Origin: Limanda limanda
Lineage: Eukaryota; Chordata; Actinopteri; Pleuronectiformes; Pleuronectidae
NCBI RefSeq assembly: GCF_963576545.1
Contig: NC_083639.1
Location: 26,328,618 to 26,392,617, forward strand
Direction of reading: 5' to 3'
Length of the DNA stretch: 64,000 bases
In this document: positions 1 through 11,387 of the stretch, piece by piece
How the letters are laid out: each line of letters begins with the position of its first letter
How positions within the stretch are numbered: the stretch's first letter is position 1
Notes under the pieces: generated by a model
What the model saw: the letters and a program-made list of their open reading frames with translations, nothing else
Told to the model about the DNA's origin: nothing
The model's database searches: none
Position numbers and translations under genes: made by a program

Positions 1-837
1 AACAGAAATAATCTGCTGCATGTGTTTGTGTTCAGAATATATGACTGAATCGAAGAGTTAGTTTGTCTGCAGCCACTGAGTCAAAGGACAGAGCAGCAGC
101 AGCTCCACTGATGAAGCTGTGTCACATCCACATGAACACACAGGGAGGATGGTGGACTGGACACTGTGTGACAGCTGATCTCAGAGCAGCGCACCTCCTC
201 TGATTCCTCTGGAGCTCCGTCTCCTCTCTGCCTCCCAGCAACAAGGCCCAGTCAGAGCCGCACTACACACGAGCTGCTGCTGCTTCAGCCTCTGTACAAG
301 GATCACTCCATCTGTTGAGAGAAGAAGACATCAGTGTTTACAGATTCAGCACATCCGGTAGAAAGAGCAGCAGGGTGAGGCTGTCAGCTGTGATCCAGCT
401 TCATTTCCTGTTCACATGAAAACAACAACTTTCGTCTTCACATCAACTCAATCAAATGATCACAAGCAGCTTGCGGCTCGTCTGATTGGCCGATTGTTGT
501 CTCTCTGTGTTTCTGTCCAATCCTGACGTCTGTCCTCATTGTCCTCTCACAGCTTCACTGAGGAAACACTGTTTGAAACAGATTGAGATGTTCTGGGTGA
601 GTTAGAGATCAACTGAACCAACCAGACGTTGATTTAAACTTCCCTTATCCGTCCCTTTAAGGAGAGTGTGCACTACACACCAGTGTAGAGTCACTGTGGT
701 CAGTGGGCGGAGCTTTTATACGGGTTGAAAGTGAACAAGCTTCGAGGGACTTCAAAAACTAAACCTGAAGTTAAACTGATGACCATGAATCCTGCTTCTT
801 AGTACAGACCCTGGATCTGTACTGTGATACTGACTGT
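1..837. other. Non-coding stretch downstream of the NLR
   Basis: No LRR or B30.2 exon is visible on either strand. It may hold NLR 3' UTR or a further intron. Confidence 0.4.
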
Positions 838-889
838 TTAGTAAAATACTGATGGAAGCAGCATGGACTGACTCCAACCATCTACTGAC

Positions 890-1063
890 CTCACAGTCTC
901 CAGTCGACAGGTTGGACTCTGCTTTAGATCAAGCAGCTCCTTCACTGCTGAGTCCTGCAGGTCGTTGTATCTCAGATCCAGCTCTCTCAGATGAGAGGGG
1001 TTTAACCTCAGAGCTGAAGCCAGAGAAGAACAGCTGATCTCTGTCAGACTGCTGTGATACAAC
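890..1063 (-). CDS. NLR LRR exon 4 (174 bp), possibly last
   Basis: Reads [20 protein letters not shown] and ends [11 protein letters not shown]. The second half departs from the other copies (ELLDLKQS instead of ELCGFLQS). The frame continues past the donor-like gtcagt to a stop at 838, so it can serve as terminal exon. Confidence 0.8.
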
Positions 1064-4000
1064 CTGGATAAGGAATAAAACTGAACTGTAAATTAAACAG
1101 AGATCATGTGTGAAAATAACCAACAAACATTCATGTCACACAGACTCTATATGGAAGATAAATATGAAATCAGACATGTTGGACTAAAAACATGTCCTGA
1201 TTCAGTAAAAATGTATTATTTGGACCTGGTCTCTGTCCTGCAGATCAGTTTAGGAAATCCAGAACTTAACTCAGATGTGTTTTAACAAATAGCTGAATAT
1301 CTCAAATGTCCCAGATTAGTTAACAAATGGATTCATGTTATGTAAGAAGAAACATTTTGTTAAATTATAATTAAATTAGATTAATTTTGTATAAATGCTG
1401 TGTTATAGATATGAAATCTACAAAAGTCAGTCAGTGATCTGACCTCAGAGTCTCCAGTTGACAAGTTGGACTCTGTAGAAAACCACACAGCTCCTTCACT
1501 GCTGAGTCCTGCAAGATGTTGTCACTCAGACCCAGTTCTCTCAGATGAGAGGGGTTTGACCTCAGAGCTGAAGCCAGAGAAGAACAGCTGATCTCTGACA
1601 GTCTGCAGCTCTGCAACCTGAAGAAAGGATCAAACTTAAATTAAACTGAGTTCATGTGTGAAATTAAAGGACTTTGACTAAACATCACTGTCACTGTTTG
1701 CAGACTTGAAGTCTTAGTAAAGTTGTGGTGAACATGTTCCACAGTTCATGTGTGAAAATAGTAGTTATATGATCCTGTTTTTTATTTCAAGTGGCAATGA
1801 TCTGAGAAGCAGTATTTTTTGACCATCTGAAAGTGGTGAGTAACACGAGTACAGGGCTGTACAGAGATCTAGTGGTGAAAAGATAAAGGCATGGACTCCA
1901 TGTAAGTCCTGTAAACATAGGACCTTGGTCTAGCTGTCATGTAGTCAGTCCACAGGACCACCAGGACAGATGCTGGTTAGCTTCCACAGAAACATCTCTC
2001 AGCTCAGTATCAGAGTTCACTGTCAGGAACACATGTTCTGCTCTCTGACCTTGAAGCTCCAGTGTGGAAGATTCAGGTGAAAGGATCCATTGTTAGAAAC
2101 TGAATATAAAATAATCCTGGAGATGTTTTCACCTGTTTCATCTAAATTGTACGAATTGTTGTTTCCTTTACTTTAGAATGAGCCTTTCATATTTACATAC
2201 TTTATATTTACATACTCTATATTTATATACTTCAGATCTACATACTTTATATTTATATACTTCACATCAGGAGCGGGTCCTCTCTACAGAGGCAGCCGTG
2301 TTTTTTACAGTAGCCCAGACTTGACAAACTAAACCTTTTGAATTTCTATGTCAACTGAAGCTTCCACAGGTTCTCTCTCATGTTTGGATGGGAATGGTGA
2401 AGTGAGGGGTGTTCAGCTGCAACATGCCACTTCACCACTAGATATCACTAAATTCTACACATTGAACCTTTAACATTAAAACATGATGTCTGACCTCAGA
2501 GTCTCCAGTCGACAGGTTGGACTCTGTAGAAAACCACACAGCTCCTTCACTCCTGAGTCCTGCAGCTTGTTCAGACTCAGATCCAGTTCTCTCAGATGAG
2601 AGGGGTTTGATCTCAGAGCTGAAGCCAGAGAAGAACAGCTGATCTCTGACAGACTGCAGTCCCACAACCTGGATAAAGAAACATGAATATTAGAATGTGT
2701 CCTCCTGTTGTTGTGTTGTCATCGTGTCAACACAGATTCTCAACATGCTGCTGACCTCAGTCCAGTCTTTGACCTGAAGATAAATATCAGATCAGACATG
2801 TTGGACCATTGTTTCATTCATCAGCTTCTTCTCTGTGTGTTGGTCACTGAGCAGGTTTGTGTAATTAAACAATGTTTAAAGTAGAGATGGCTAACGACAG
2901 TCACTTCCTGTATGTTTCTACACTTATCAACTTTCCCACGTGTTTCCATAAGAATGTGTCTTATTTTGAAAACCTGAGGAGAACGAGTGCTCGGCCTCAG
3001 TCCACATGTTATTTACTGACACTTTCTTAGTGATCAGGAGCAGGTGAATGGAGTTGATGAGGTGGACACTGGGTGAGTGACAGATGACTGAGGGAGTGAG
3101 CAGAGCAGAACTGTGACAAATCAAAAGAATAATGACAGAATAAGAAAGAAAGTTGGAAAAGTAAACAAAGATTTAAGGACCTCAGAGTCTCCAGTCGACA
3201 GTTTGGACTCTCCAGTCCCGAACACAGCAGCTTCACTCCTGAATCCTGCAGCTTGTACTCTCTCAGATCCACTTCTCTCAAATGTGAGGGGTCTGACTTC
3301 AGAGCTGAGGCCACGACTTCACAGTGAGTCTCTGAGATTCCACAACCAATGAGTCTGTAATAAAAGAAAAATTTAGACTAACAGATGAACTCATTAGATT
3401 TGGGTGGTCAAGGTCACTAAACATGTTTTTGGCCTCTTGAACATGATATCTCAGGTCTGTCTTTAGGTCATTTCTTCACATTTTGACCAGTTTTACTCAA
3501 GATGAACTTTTATAGATAAGTTAGATTTCAGTGGTCAAAGGTCACAGTGACCTCATATTATTGTGAATGCAGCATGTCAGGAACCTGGAGGGACTGACAC
3601 TGCACTGGTTGCTGGTGGCGTACAACACAGGGTGATATTTCTAGTTTGGCAAGAAAGAATAATAAACAATATTTCCTGTTCTGCTTTAAAGGAACAGTCA
3701 GTGATTCTCATCCAAAACACTTCTTCTCCTCACACTATGCTAGCTGTACGCTTAGAAAAAAACTATCCACATATATACATATATATGGGGGGGAGTTTTT
3801 TATATATATATACATACTTTTATGTATATACAGTATATCTGTATAATAATCTCTCTTGCACCTGTGGTGTATTTTAGCTGATAACTCTTTTGAACATGGT
3901 CATAAACCACGATGACATGTTACCATCTTCAGTGTTGATTCTCAAACTCTCACACTCGTTAAACACTTTCCCAGAGGGTATGGAATGTATGCGTTAACTC

Positions 4001-7000
4001 TCTCCCCCAGAGAATACTTTCGACCTGTACAATGAAGACGCCTTACACTACAAGATGCTAAACATGTCCTTATTTAGGCTGAAGACCCTGTTGTGTGATG
4101 TAATGTTATCTCTAGGTTTGGGGTCCACCTCCCATGTATAAAACTTCTTGCTCTGCAGGGAGACTTCAGACTTCACCATTTGGCTGTGTGATTTCTCCGA
4201 GTCTCTAGAGCTCGTCCTGACCTGTACTACTTTGTTTAATAAACATCATTTTACTTGTAAGTACTGGGTCCGCGGTCCTTCCCTTCATCATCAACTTCTA
4301 CAACAACACGGCGACCTCTCGGCCGACCAGAATATACGTCACACCCCACATGGTGGTATGTCTGAATCCTCAAACTCCCACACAGTGATCACATTTGATT
4401 TCTCTCTCCACATCCGCTCTAGTTGTTCTCATATGTACATGAGTTGTGAGAATGTATACATATGTATATATACACATACATCTATGTACATGCAAGCACA
4501 CAGAGTTTGTGGAGGAAGCTGGAGAACCCAGAGAAAACCCTGAAGACACAAGGAGAAGCTCCTCCTCACAGAAAGGCTGCACTAACAGAGTTGAGCACTA
4601 CAACACCATGCTGCCCAAAACAATGAGAACCATTTAACACTGAGTGTATTTGAAGAACGACTCATCTACACTGATTGAACATATTAGGGATCATGTCTGG
4701 ACTCACAGAACCTTCCTGCAGTTCCTCACAGCTGGGATCAGTCTCAGTCGACCCTGGTCTGATGTTCTGAACTTCACCAGGTCCAACTCATCCAGAACCT
4801 CCTCTGACATCTGCAGCATGTAGGCCAGAGCTGAGCAGTGGATCTGAGAGAGTTTCTCCATTGATTTGTTCTTGGACGTCAGGAACTGTTGCATCTCCTG
4901 ATGAACTGAGTGGTCGTTCATCTCAGTCAGACAGTGGAAGATGTTGATGCTTCTGTCAGGAGAAATGTTAACACCCTCCATCTTCTTCAGGTTTTTGATG
5001 ATTCTCTGAATGATCTTTGGATTGTTCTCTGTCTGACCCAGCAGGCCTCCTAAGACTCTCTGGTTGGACTCCAGACTGAGGCCGTGAAGGAAGCGAACAA
5101 ACAGGTCCAGATGACCATTTGTACTGGTAAGGGATTTCTCCATGGTTCTCTTCAGGAGGTCATCAAGGGAGACTTTACTCCATGTGTTCCTATATGTTCC
5201 CAAGAAGTTGTTGAGTTCTTCTGTGTTCCTTGTGGTGTAACAGTCGAACATATATACTGCAGCCAGAAACTCCTGAACGCTCAGATGAACAAAGCAGTAG
5301 ATTGATTTCTGGAAGATCACACACTCTCTTCTGAAGATCTCAGTACAAACTCCTGAATACACAGAGGCCTCTGTGACATTGAGACCACACCGCTCCAGGT
5401 CTTCTTGGTAGAACATGATGTTTCCTTCCTCCAGATGTTTAAGTGCCAGCCTCCCCAGCTTCAGGAGAACGTCCCTGTCAGCCTCCATCAGCTGCTGTGG
5501 AGTCGTCTCATGTCCCTCACCGTACTTCTCATTCTTCCTCCTTGTCTGAACCAGCAGAAAGTGTGAGTACAGGTCAGTCAGGGTCTTGGGCAGCTCTCCT
5601 CTCTGGTCTGTGGTCAACATGTGCTCCAGAACTGTAGCAGTGATCCAGCAGAAGACTGGGATTTGACACATGATGTGGAGGCTCCTGGACGTCTTGATGT
5701 GTGAGATGATTCTGCTGCACAGCTCTTCATCACTGAATCTCCTCCTGAAGTACTCCTCCTTCTGGGCGTCAGTGAAGCCTCGTACTTCTGTGACCCTGTC
5801 AACACATGCAGGAGGAATCTGATTGGCCGCCGCAGGTCTGGAGGTTATCCAGACGAGAGCCGAGGGAAGCAGACTCCCCCGGATGAGGTTTGTCAGCAGC
5901 ACGTTGACTGATGACCTCTGTGTGACCTCAGACACAAGCTCCCTGTGGTTGAAGTACAGAGAAGGTCTGCTTTCATCCAGGCCGTCCAAGATGAACAAAG
6001 GTTTACAGACAGCGAGCGTCTCTGCCGTGAGCTTCTGTAACGCTGGATGGAAAACACGGAGCAGCGTGAGGAGACTGTGCTGCTGGTCCTTCACCAGGTT
6101 CAGCTCCCTGAACGAAAGCACAGTCAGCAGATCCACATCTTGGTTTTCTAAACCCTCTGCCCAGTCCAGAGTGAACTTCTGCACCGAGAAGGTTTTTCCA
6201 ACGCCAGCAACGCCGTTGGTCAGGACGACTCTGATGCTGCTCTGCTGGTCAGTGGAGGCTTTAAAGATGTCGTGGCACTTGATGGGAGTGTCGTGGAGGC
6301 TCTTCCTCTTGGAAGCCGTCTCAAGCTGCCTCACCTCATGTTGAGTATTAACCTCTTCACTCTGTCCCTCTGTGATGTAGAGCTCAGTGTAGATCCTGTT
6401 GAGGAGGGTTCTACTTCCTGTTTCATCACTTCCTTCAGTCACATGTTCACATCTCCTTCTCACACTGAGCTTATGTTCATCTAAATCCTCCTGCAGACCA
6501 TGATCTGCTGAAAGACAAGAAACAATGTCAGAGACAGAGAATCTGAGAATCTGCTGATTGATTTCATCAGATACAGAAAAATGTTGATGCTGTATGAAGG
6601 AACAAAATAAAACAACCGCAGACAGTGCTGCTCTGACCGGTTGTCTGAGCTCCAGCTCCTGTTCGGGATCTTTGTCCACACTGGGGACAGGAGAAGTCTC
6701 CTGAAGAACCAGAGTGGTCCCAGTATGAGGTGATGCACTGTCTGCAGAACCTGTGTCCACAGCTGGTGGAGACTGGATCCTTCAGGACGTCCTGACACGA
6801 AGCACAGCAGGAAGACTGCTCCTCCTCAGAAACATGACTCCTCTTCCTCTCTCTGTGAAGACATTTCCTGATAAGTCAAATGTCACAGTCGCAGGTTGTC
6901 ATTACTTCTGTCAAGGAGGTTTTGCTTTCACCATGTATGTGTGAGTGTTGGTTGGTTGGTTTGTTCGTCAGTAAACTTGGTGGAAGGATGTGGTTTGTGA

Positions 7001-10000
7001 ACCACATCTGGGAGAGGGGAGTATGCGTGTGCTATATTAGGAAAACTTGCGATATCGATAACGTTGTTTAATATCGCGATGGAGATATGACTAGCAAATA
7101 AATAAACATAACCAGTCTCTGACTATGGACTGGACGCAGAGACCACAGACAGCTCCCCAGGCGGGAGAAGGCGCAGAGCCCGGTCACAGCGCCATCAAGT
7201 CCGGGGCAGTTAATTTGCTGGTGCTCTGTGTGTCTGTCATTCAGTCAAACCAAACCTCCTCCAGCTCCATACTTATGCAATATAAACAACATATGTTTCC
7301 TCAATGATCTTATTGTCTTTCATTTATCATCTAAAGCTGCCAAATATATTGACATGGAGAGTCTGAATGTGTGGAGCATGGATCATTATCGATAATACTC
7401 AATAACGTGAGCTCACACATCGTTAAAACCACAATTAAGATATTAATTACTTATCGCACACCCATAGAGGGGAGGGTTTCTTTCTACTTCCACAGACATG
7501 TTCAGAGGACTGATGTTTATGAGTGTGCTGAATTTGGAGCAGATCAAAATAAAATATAGGGTTACGTTGTAGCACTAACGGGCCCGAGCAAATGCGCGTT
7601 TCAAGTCTGTTGCAGTCGGGGAAGAGACAGCGTTCAATGACCAAGCGCTCGTCTCCGCGTTGCATGCGTTTTCACTTCCTGTAGCCAGCAGGTGGCGCTG
7701 TGATTTTAAGTCATGGTGTCTCTGTAGATGTCATCGGGTCGTGACTCTTGTCTTACATGTCTAGTTTGGACTTGATTGAACCAAATATGCCTGAGATACA
7801 GAAGCTCGTGTTTCGATAGCGTGTAATCAAACTTTGACGCCAAGCCACGGTCACATGGTATGACGAAATATTAAAATTCAAATAACTTTAGATCTCCATC
7901 TTGTTGTGAAGACACTCATCTAAATTTTATGTTGATCTGATGAAGACCCTACGACAAGTATGTCAAAGTAGATCTGCGGAATATTGCCAAAATGGCCCCT
8001 AAATCCAAAATGGCGGGCTTCCTGTTTACTGTAGCATATCTATCCAAGAGACTTATTTCTTTGTCATGAAAAGACACATGTCCCCGTCGATTTTCGTAGC
8101 TGTAGGCCAATCATAGTAGCAGGGCTGCCTTTTAGGGGGCGCTAGTCAGTTATTTTGCCACGCCCATTCCTTAAATCCGTCTGACAGCTTTCAGGGGGGG
8201 GCTGTTGACACACACATGTAGTTTGAGGGAGATTGAACCTTGAACACCGAAGTAATAGCAATTTCGTGTGTCATTGCGAGTTGATGAACTTTGATGCCAC
8301 CCCATTAATATGGCGTTTGATGAAAAGTCACAGTAATCTTGTATCTTCATTATCAATGCCTTGAGACCCATTCGCCACAGTTTGACATGGTTGCGCAAAG
8401 TGGATGAGGAGAAATACTTCCAAGTGCAAGATGTACCAAAAACAAGACATTTCCTGCTGCCACCAGGGGGCACTGTGATTTTAAGTCACGATTTCTGTGT
8501 TGATGTCATCAGGTCGCAACTCTTGTCTTATGTGTCTAGTTTGGACTCAATTGGACAAAATATGTCCGAGATACAGACGCCCGTGTTTTGATGGCGTTTA
8601 ATCAAACTTTGACGCAACGCCACGGTCACAGGCTCTGACGAAAAGTAGATTTTTTTTGATAACTTTAGATCTCCATATTGTTTTGATGACACTCGTCTAA
8701 ATTTAAGTTGATCCGATGAAAGCTGTACGACAAGTACATCAAAGTAAAAACGTGGAGTATGGGCAAAATGGCCACTAAATCCAAAATGGCGGACTTCCTG
8801 TTACGTTTTTCATAATGCTCCAAGAGGCTTTTTTCTATGATTTGTCACGATACACCTTTCCCTTGATTTTGGTGAAAATCGGTTATGTGGAAACCTAGGG
8901 GCTGCGTGGAGCTTATCCGTAGGTGGCGCTGTTGAGCTATTTTGCCACGCCTATTTCCAAATACTCCAGAATACGTAAATTTTCACCACTTCCTAGATCC
9001 CTGCAAAGTTAAGCAACTTTTTGAGCATGTTAAAGCCCTCAAAAAGCCAAATCATTTAAGCGGAGAACAAGTAAGTCAAAGTAAATATGCGGAAAATGGC
9101 CAAATTGGCCACCAAATCCAAAATGGCGGGCTTCCTGTTTACTTTAACATATATATCCAAGAGACTTATTTCTTTGTCATGAAAAGACAGATGTCCCCAT
9201 CGATTTTCGTAGCTGCAGGACAATTGTAGTGGCGGGGCTGCCCTTTAGGGGGCGCTAGTCAGTTATTCTGCCACGCCCATTCCTTAAAACTATCTGACAG
9301 TCTTCAGGGGGGGCTGTTGATACACACATGTAGTTTGAGGGTGATGGACCCATGAACATTGAAGTTACAGCGATTTCGTGTGTCATGGCGAGTTGATGAA
9401 CTTTGATGCCACGCCATTAATATGGCGTTTGACGAAAAGTCACAGTAATCTTATATCTTCATTATCAATGCCTTGAGACCCATTCGCCACAGTTTGACAT
9501 GGTTGCGCAAAGTGGATGAGGAGAAATACTTCTAAGTGTAAGACGTACAAAAAACAAGACATTTCCTGCTACCACCAGGGGGCGCTGTAATTTTAAATCA
9601 CGATTTCTGTGTTGATGTCTTCAGGTCGTGACTCTTGTCTAATGTGTGTAGTTTGGACTCGATTGAACCAAATATGTCCGAGATACAGACGCCCGTGTTT
9701 TGATGGCGTTTAATCACACTTTGACGCAACGCCACGGTCACACGCTCTGATGAAAAGTTGATCTTTTGATAACTTTAATACTCCATATTGTTGTGATGAC
9801 ACTCATCTAAATTTTAAGTTGATCCGATGAAAGCTCTACGACAAGTACATCAAAGTAAATGTGGAATATGGCAAAAATGGCCACTAAATCCAAAATGGCG
9901 GACTTCCTGTTGCTTTTTTCATAATGCTCCCAGAGGCTTTCTTGTGCGTCTGGTCATGATACACAATTGTCTTTATTTTCGTGAGGATCGGTTAATGCTA

Positions 10001-11179
10001 ACTGAGGGGGCTTTCCGTAGGTGGCGCTGTTGAGATATTTTGCAACGCCCATTTCAAATTACTCCAGAATACGTCAATTTCCACCACTCTCTAGTTTACT
10101 GCAAACTTTAGAAAGTTTTTGAGCATTTTTGAGCACACTACGCTCAGAATAATCCTTTCAATTTCAATAGGGCCTCCCACCGGAGGTGCTCGGGCCCTAA
10201 TGAGTCTCTAGTGGATTTCAAAGTGGTTTCATAAGGAGCATGTTGGTTCTTGGTGGAGGTCTGAGCTCTTTGAGTGATTCTGAGAGATCAGTCAACTTCA
10301 ATTAAGCTGTGTCCTAATGCAGGGGCCACACTAGAGGAAACTAGATCCTCTTCAGAGCAGGTCACAGTAGAAACAGTCTCTTACTCTGGATGTGAGGGTC
10401 CAGGTTCATTACTGAAGTTTAGAGGAGCTCCCATGGACCGGTCACTCTTCAGAGATAGACAGCTGGACCCTGGAGACTCTGCTCTCAGTCTGTGGTCCTG
10501 ACCTCTGCAAACACAACATGTTTTTATTCAGAACACATCATTCACTGGTTCATTTTCTGAGGATTCAGTTTGGAGGTTCACATGTTTGTAGCAGGTCTCT
10601 TACTTTGATTGTGAGGGTCCAGGTTCATTACTGAAGTTTAGAGGAGCTCCCATGGACCGGTCACTCTTCAGAGATAGACAGCTGGACCCTGGAGACTCTG
10701 CTCTCAGTCTGTGGTCCTGACCTCTGCAAACACAACATGTTTTTATTCAGAACACATCATTCACTGGTTCATTTTCTGAGGATTCAGTTTGGAGGTTCAC
10801 ATGTTTGTAGCAGGTCTCTTACTTTGATTGTGAGGGTCCAGGTTCATTACTGAAGTTTAGAGGAGCTCCCATGGACCGGTCACTCTTCAGAGACACACAG
10901 CTGAACCCTGGAGACTCTGCTCTCAGTCTGTGGTCCTGACCTCTGCAAACACAACATGTTTTTATTCAGAACACATCATTCACTGGTTCATTTTCTGAGG
11001 ATTCAGTTTGGAGGTTCACATGTTTGTAGCAGGTCTCTTACTTTGAGTGTGAGGGTCCAGGTTCATTACTGAAGTTTAGAGGAGCTCCCATGGACCGGTC
11101 ACTCTTGAGAGACACACAGCTGAACCCTGGAGACTCTGCTCTGTCCTCCTCTTCCTCCTCATAACTACTCATCTTCAGT
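890..11179 (-). CDS. Fish-specific NLR (RING-FISNA-NACHT-LRR, NLRC3-like), ten coding exons
   Basis: Cytosolic NOD-like receptor candidate; by family, an innate-immune sensor or regulator with a nucleotide-driven NACHT switch and a ligand-sensing LRR tail. My model in transcription order: 11172-11042 (start codon at 11172), 10942-10823, 10723-10604, 10504-10385 (three 120-bp repeat exons), 6852-6617 (RING), 6507-4707 (FISNA-NACHT), then LRR exons 3354-3181, 2668-2495, 1617-1444 and 1063-890. All borders have GT/AG and the phases agree throughout: phase 2 through the repeat array, 2 to 1 across the RING exon, 1 to 2 across the NACHT exon, and 2 to 2 in the LRR exons. No frameshift or stop is seen inside these exons. 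The last LRR exon can read through its donor to a stop at 838-840, adding about 16 residues, so the protein may end there. No B30.2 exon is visible in 1-837. It is one member of a family usually present in many copies; I cannot name the exact paralog. Confidence 0.85.
1444..1617 (-). CDS. NLR LRR exon 3 (174 bp)
   Basis: Same module: [20 protein letters not shown], ending [12 protein letters not shown]. Acceptor cttcag, donor gtcaga. Very similar to the neighbouring copy at 2495-2668. Confidence 0.88.
2180..2264. repeat. Short AT-rich tandem repeat in an NLR intron
   Basis: About five imperfect copies of a tatttacatactttata-like unit of roughly 17-18 bases. Confidence 0.6.
2275..2473. repeat. 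Dispersed repeat, first copy (pair with 23383-23585)
   Basis: Shares long stretches with 23383-23585: acagtagccc, acaactgaagct-like and cttcaccactagat motifs, and an end motif gaacctttaa. No coding capacity. A non-autonomous element is likely, but its class is not resolved. Confidence 0.6.
2495..2668 (-). CDS. NLR LRR exon 2 (174 bp)
   Basis: Reads [20 protein letters not shown] and ends [12 protein letters not shown]. 58 codons, symmetric phase, so copies can be added or skipped in frame. Acceptor tatccag, donor gtcaga. Confidence 0.88.
3181..3354 (-). CDS. NLR LRR exon 1 (174 bp)
   Basis: Ribonuclease-inhibitor-type LRR pair. Reads [20 protein letters not shown], then a second repeat ending [12 protein letters not shown]. 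Exactly 174 bp between acceptor attacag and donor gtcctt. The most diverged of the four copies. Confidence 0.85.
3415..3620. repeat. Old dispersed fish repeat fragment (ggtcacagtgacctca type)
   Basis: Contains the ggtcacagtgacctca motif followed by a degenerate recognisable tail. A second fragment lies at 19505-19640 and runs through gtcacagtgacctcagg and gatgcatcaggaac. Ancient and diverged. Confidence 0.45.
3900..4320 (+). repeat. Possible solo LTR or LTR fragment
   Basis: Shows LTR-like order on the + strand: a TATA-like tgtataaaac near 4134, then an aataaa signal near 4238 and a short U5-like tail. I found no clean TG...CA ends or target duplication, so the assignment is tentative. Confidence 0.35.
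4495..4580 (+). repeat. Degenerate LINE/SINE tail fragment
   Basis: Resembles the common fish retroelement 3' tail (gaggaagctggagaaccc ... cacagaaaggc). Short and diverged. Confidence 0.4.
4707..6507 (-). CDS. NLR FISNA-NACHT exon
   Basis: One 1.8-kb exon with an unbroken frame between acceptor ctttcag and donor gtgagt. The first part (to about 6270) is the fish FISNA extension (QEDLDEHK...). NACHT follows: Walker A GVAGVGKT at 6191-6214, Walker [11 protein letters not shown] at 5969-5998, and a sensor-like [10 protein letters not shown]. The later part holds the winged-helix and NACHT-associated helical regions and ends NCRKVL into the first LRR exon. The size fits the usual large NACHT exon of fish NLR-C genes. 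Confidence 0.92.
6617..6852 (-). CDS. NLR RING-finger exon (C3HC4)
   Basis: Read in phase 2 from acceptor cttcacag, the 236-bp exon gives a RING domain: C-x2-C (CASC), x11, C-G-H-x2-C-x2-C (CGHRFCRQC), x15, C-P-Q-C. By family, RING domains are E3 ubiquitin ligase modules; several fish NLR-C proteins carry this TRIM-like RING ahead of NACHT. The exon ends at phase 1, matching the FISNA-NACHT exon. The donor (gttgtt) is weak, so this border is the least certain in the model. The long open frame running from the NACHT exon through this stretch is a different frame and does not read the cysteines. Confidence 0.8.
7576..10200. mobile_element. Non-autonomous repeat element with internal ~1.1-kb tandem repeats
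   Basis: Bounded by short inverted ends (gggcccgagca at the left, tgctcgggccc at the right). Inside are tandem units with a period near 1,111 bp: the aaaatggcgggcttcctgtt motif at about 8010 and 9122, and aaaatggcggacttcctgtt at about 8783 and 9894. The caccagggggcgctgt-type motif recurs at about 7690, 8460 and 9575. No long ORF. Lies in the NLR intron between the repeat exons and the RING exon. A related copy in the opposite orientation is at 26270-27510. The superfamily is not resolved. Confidence 0.65.
10385..10504 (-). CDS. NLR peptide-repeat exon 3 of 3 (120 bp, symmetric)
   Basis: Last copy of the tandem exon array. It also reads [18 protein letters not shown]. The donor end differs slightly from the other copies (PSHP before the splice), and the phase-2 donor joins in frame to the phase-2 acceptor of the RING exon 3.5 kb away. 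Confidence 0.75.
10604..10723 (-). CDS. NLR peptide-repeat exon 2 of 3 (120 bp, symmetric)
   Basis: Same borders and phase as its neighbour, in a tandem unit 219 bp long. Encodes the [18 protein letters not shown] version of the repeat. Nearly identical to the exon at 10385-10504, which suggests a recent duplication. Confidence 0.8.
10823..10942 (-). CDS. NLR peptide-repeat exon 1 of 3 (120 bp, symmetric)
   Basis: Acceptor tttgcag and donor gtaagag frame exactly 120 bases. Phase 2 at both ends means gain or loss keeps the frame. It encodes about 40 residues containing [19 protein letters not shown], the N-terminal repeat typical of fish NLR-C proteins. Confidence 0.8.
11042..11179 (-). CDS. 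NLR start exon
   Basis: Begins [16 protein letters not shown] and ends in the same peptide repeat (ESPG...[21 protein letters not shown]) that the next three exons encode. The acceptor is ctctcag just upstream of the ATG, and the donor gtaagag follows at 11041-11036. A poly-TG tract (CA on the + strand) lies about 40 bases 5' of this acceptor. The ATG at 11172 is the first in frame after the acceptor. An upstream non-coding exon is implied but was not located. Confidence 0.75.
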
Positions 11180-11218
11180 CTGAGAGGAAAAACACCGACA
11201 CTGACTGTGAGCTGAAAA

Positions 11219-11387
<169 letters not shown>

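Larger units (their letters stand above)
10385..11041. repeat. Three 219-bp tandem units carrying NLR exons
   Basis: Unit starts at 10385, 10604 and 10823; a fourth partial unit is the start exon at 11042. Each unit holds one 120-bp exon and 99 bp of intron, so intron and exon were duplicated together. Confidence 0.85.

Noticed and set aside
6481..6798. [20 protein letters not shown]... over the RING exon
   Set aside because: Wrong frame; the phase-matched frame gives the C3HC4 RING.
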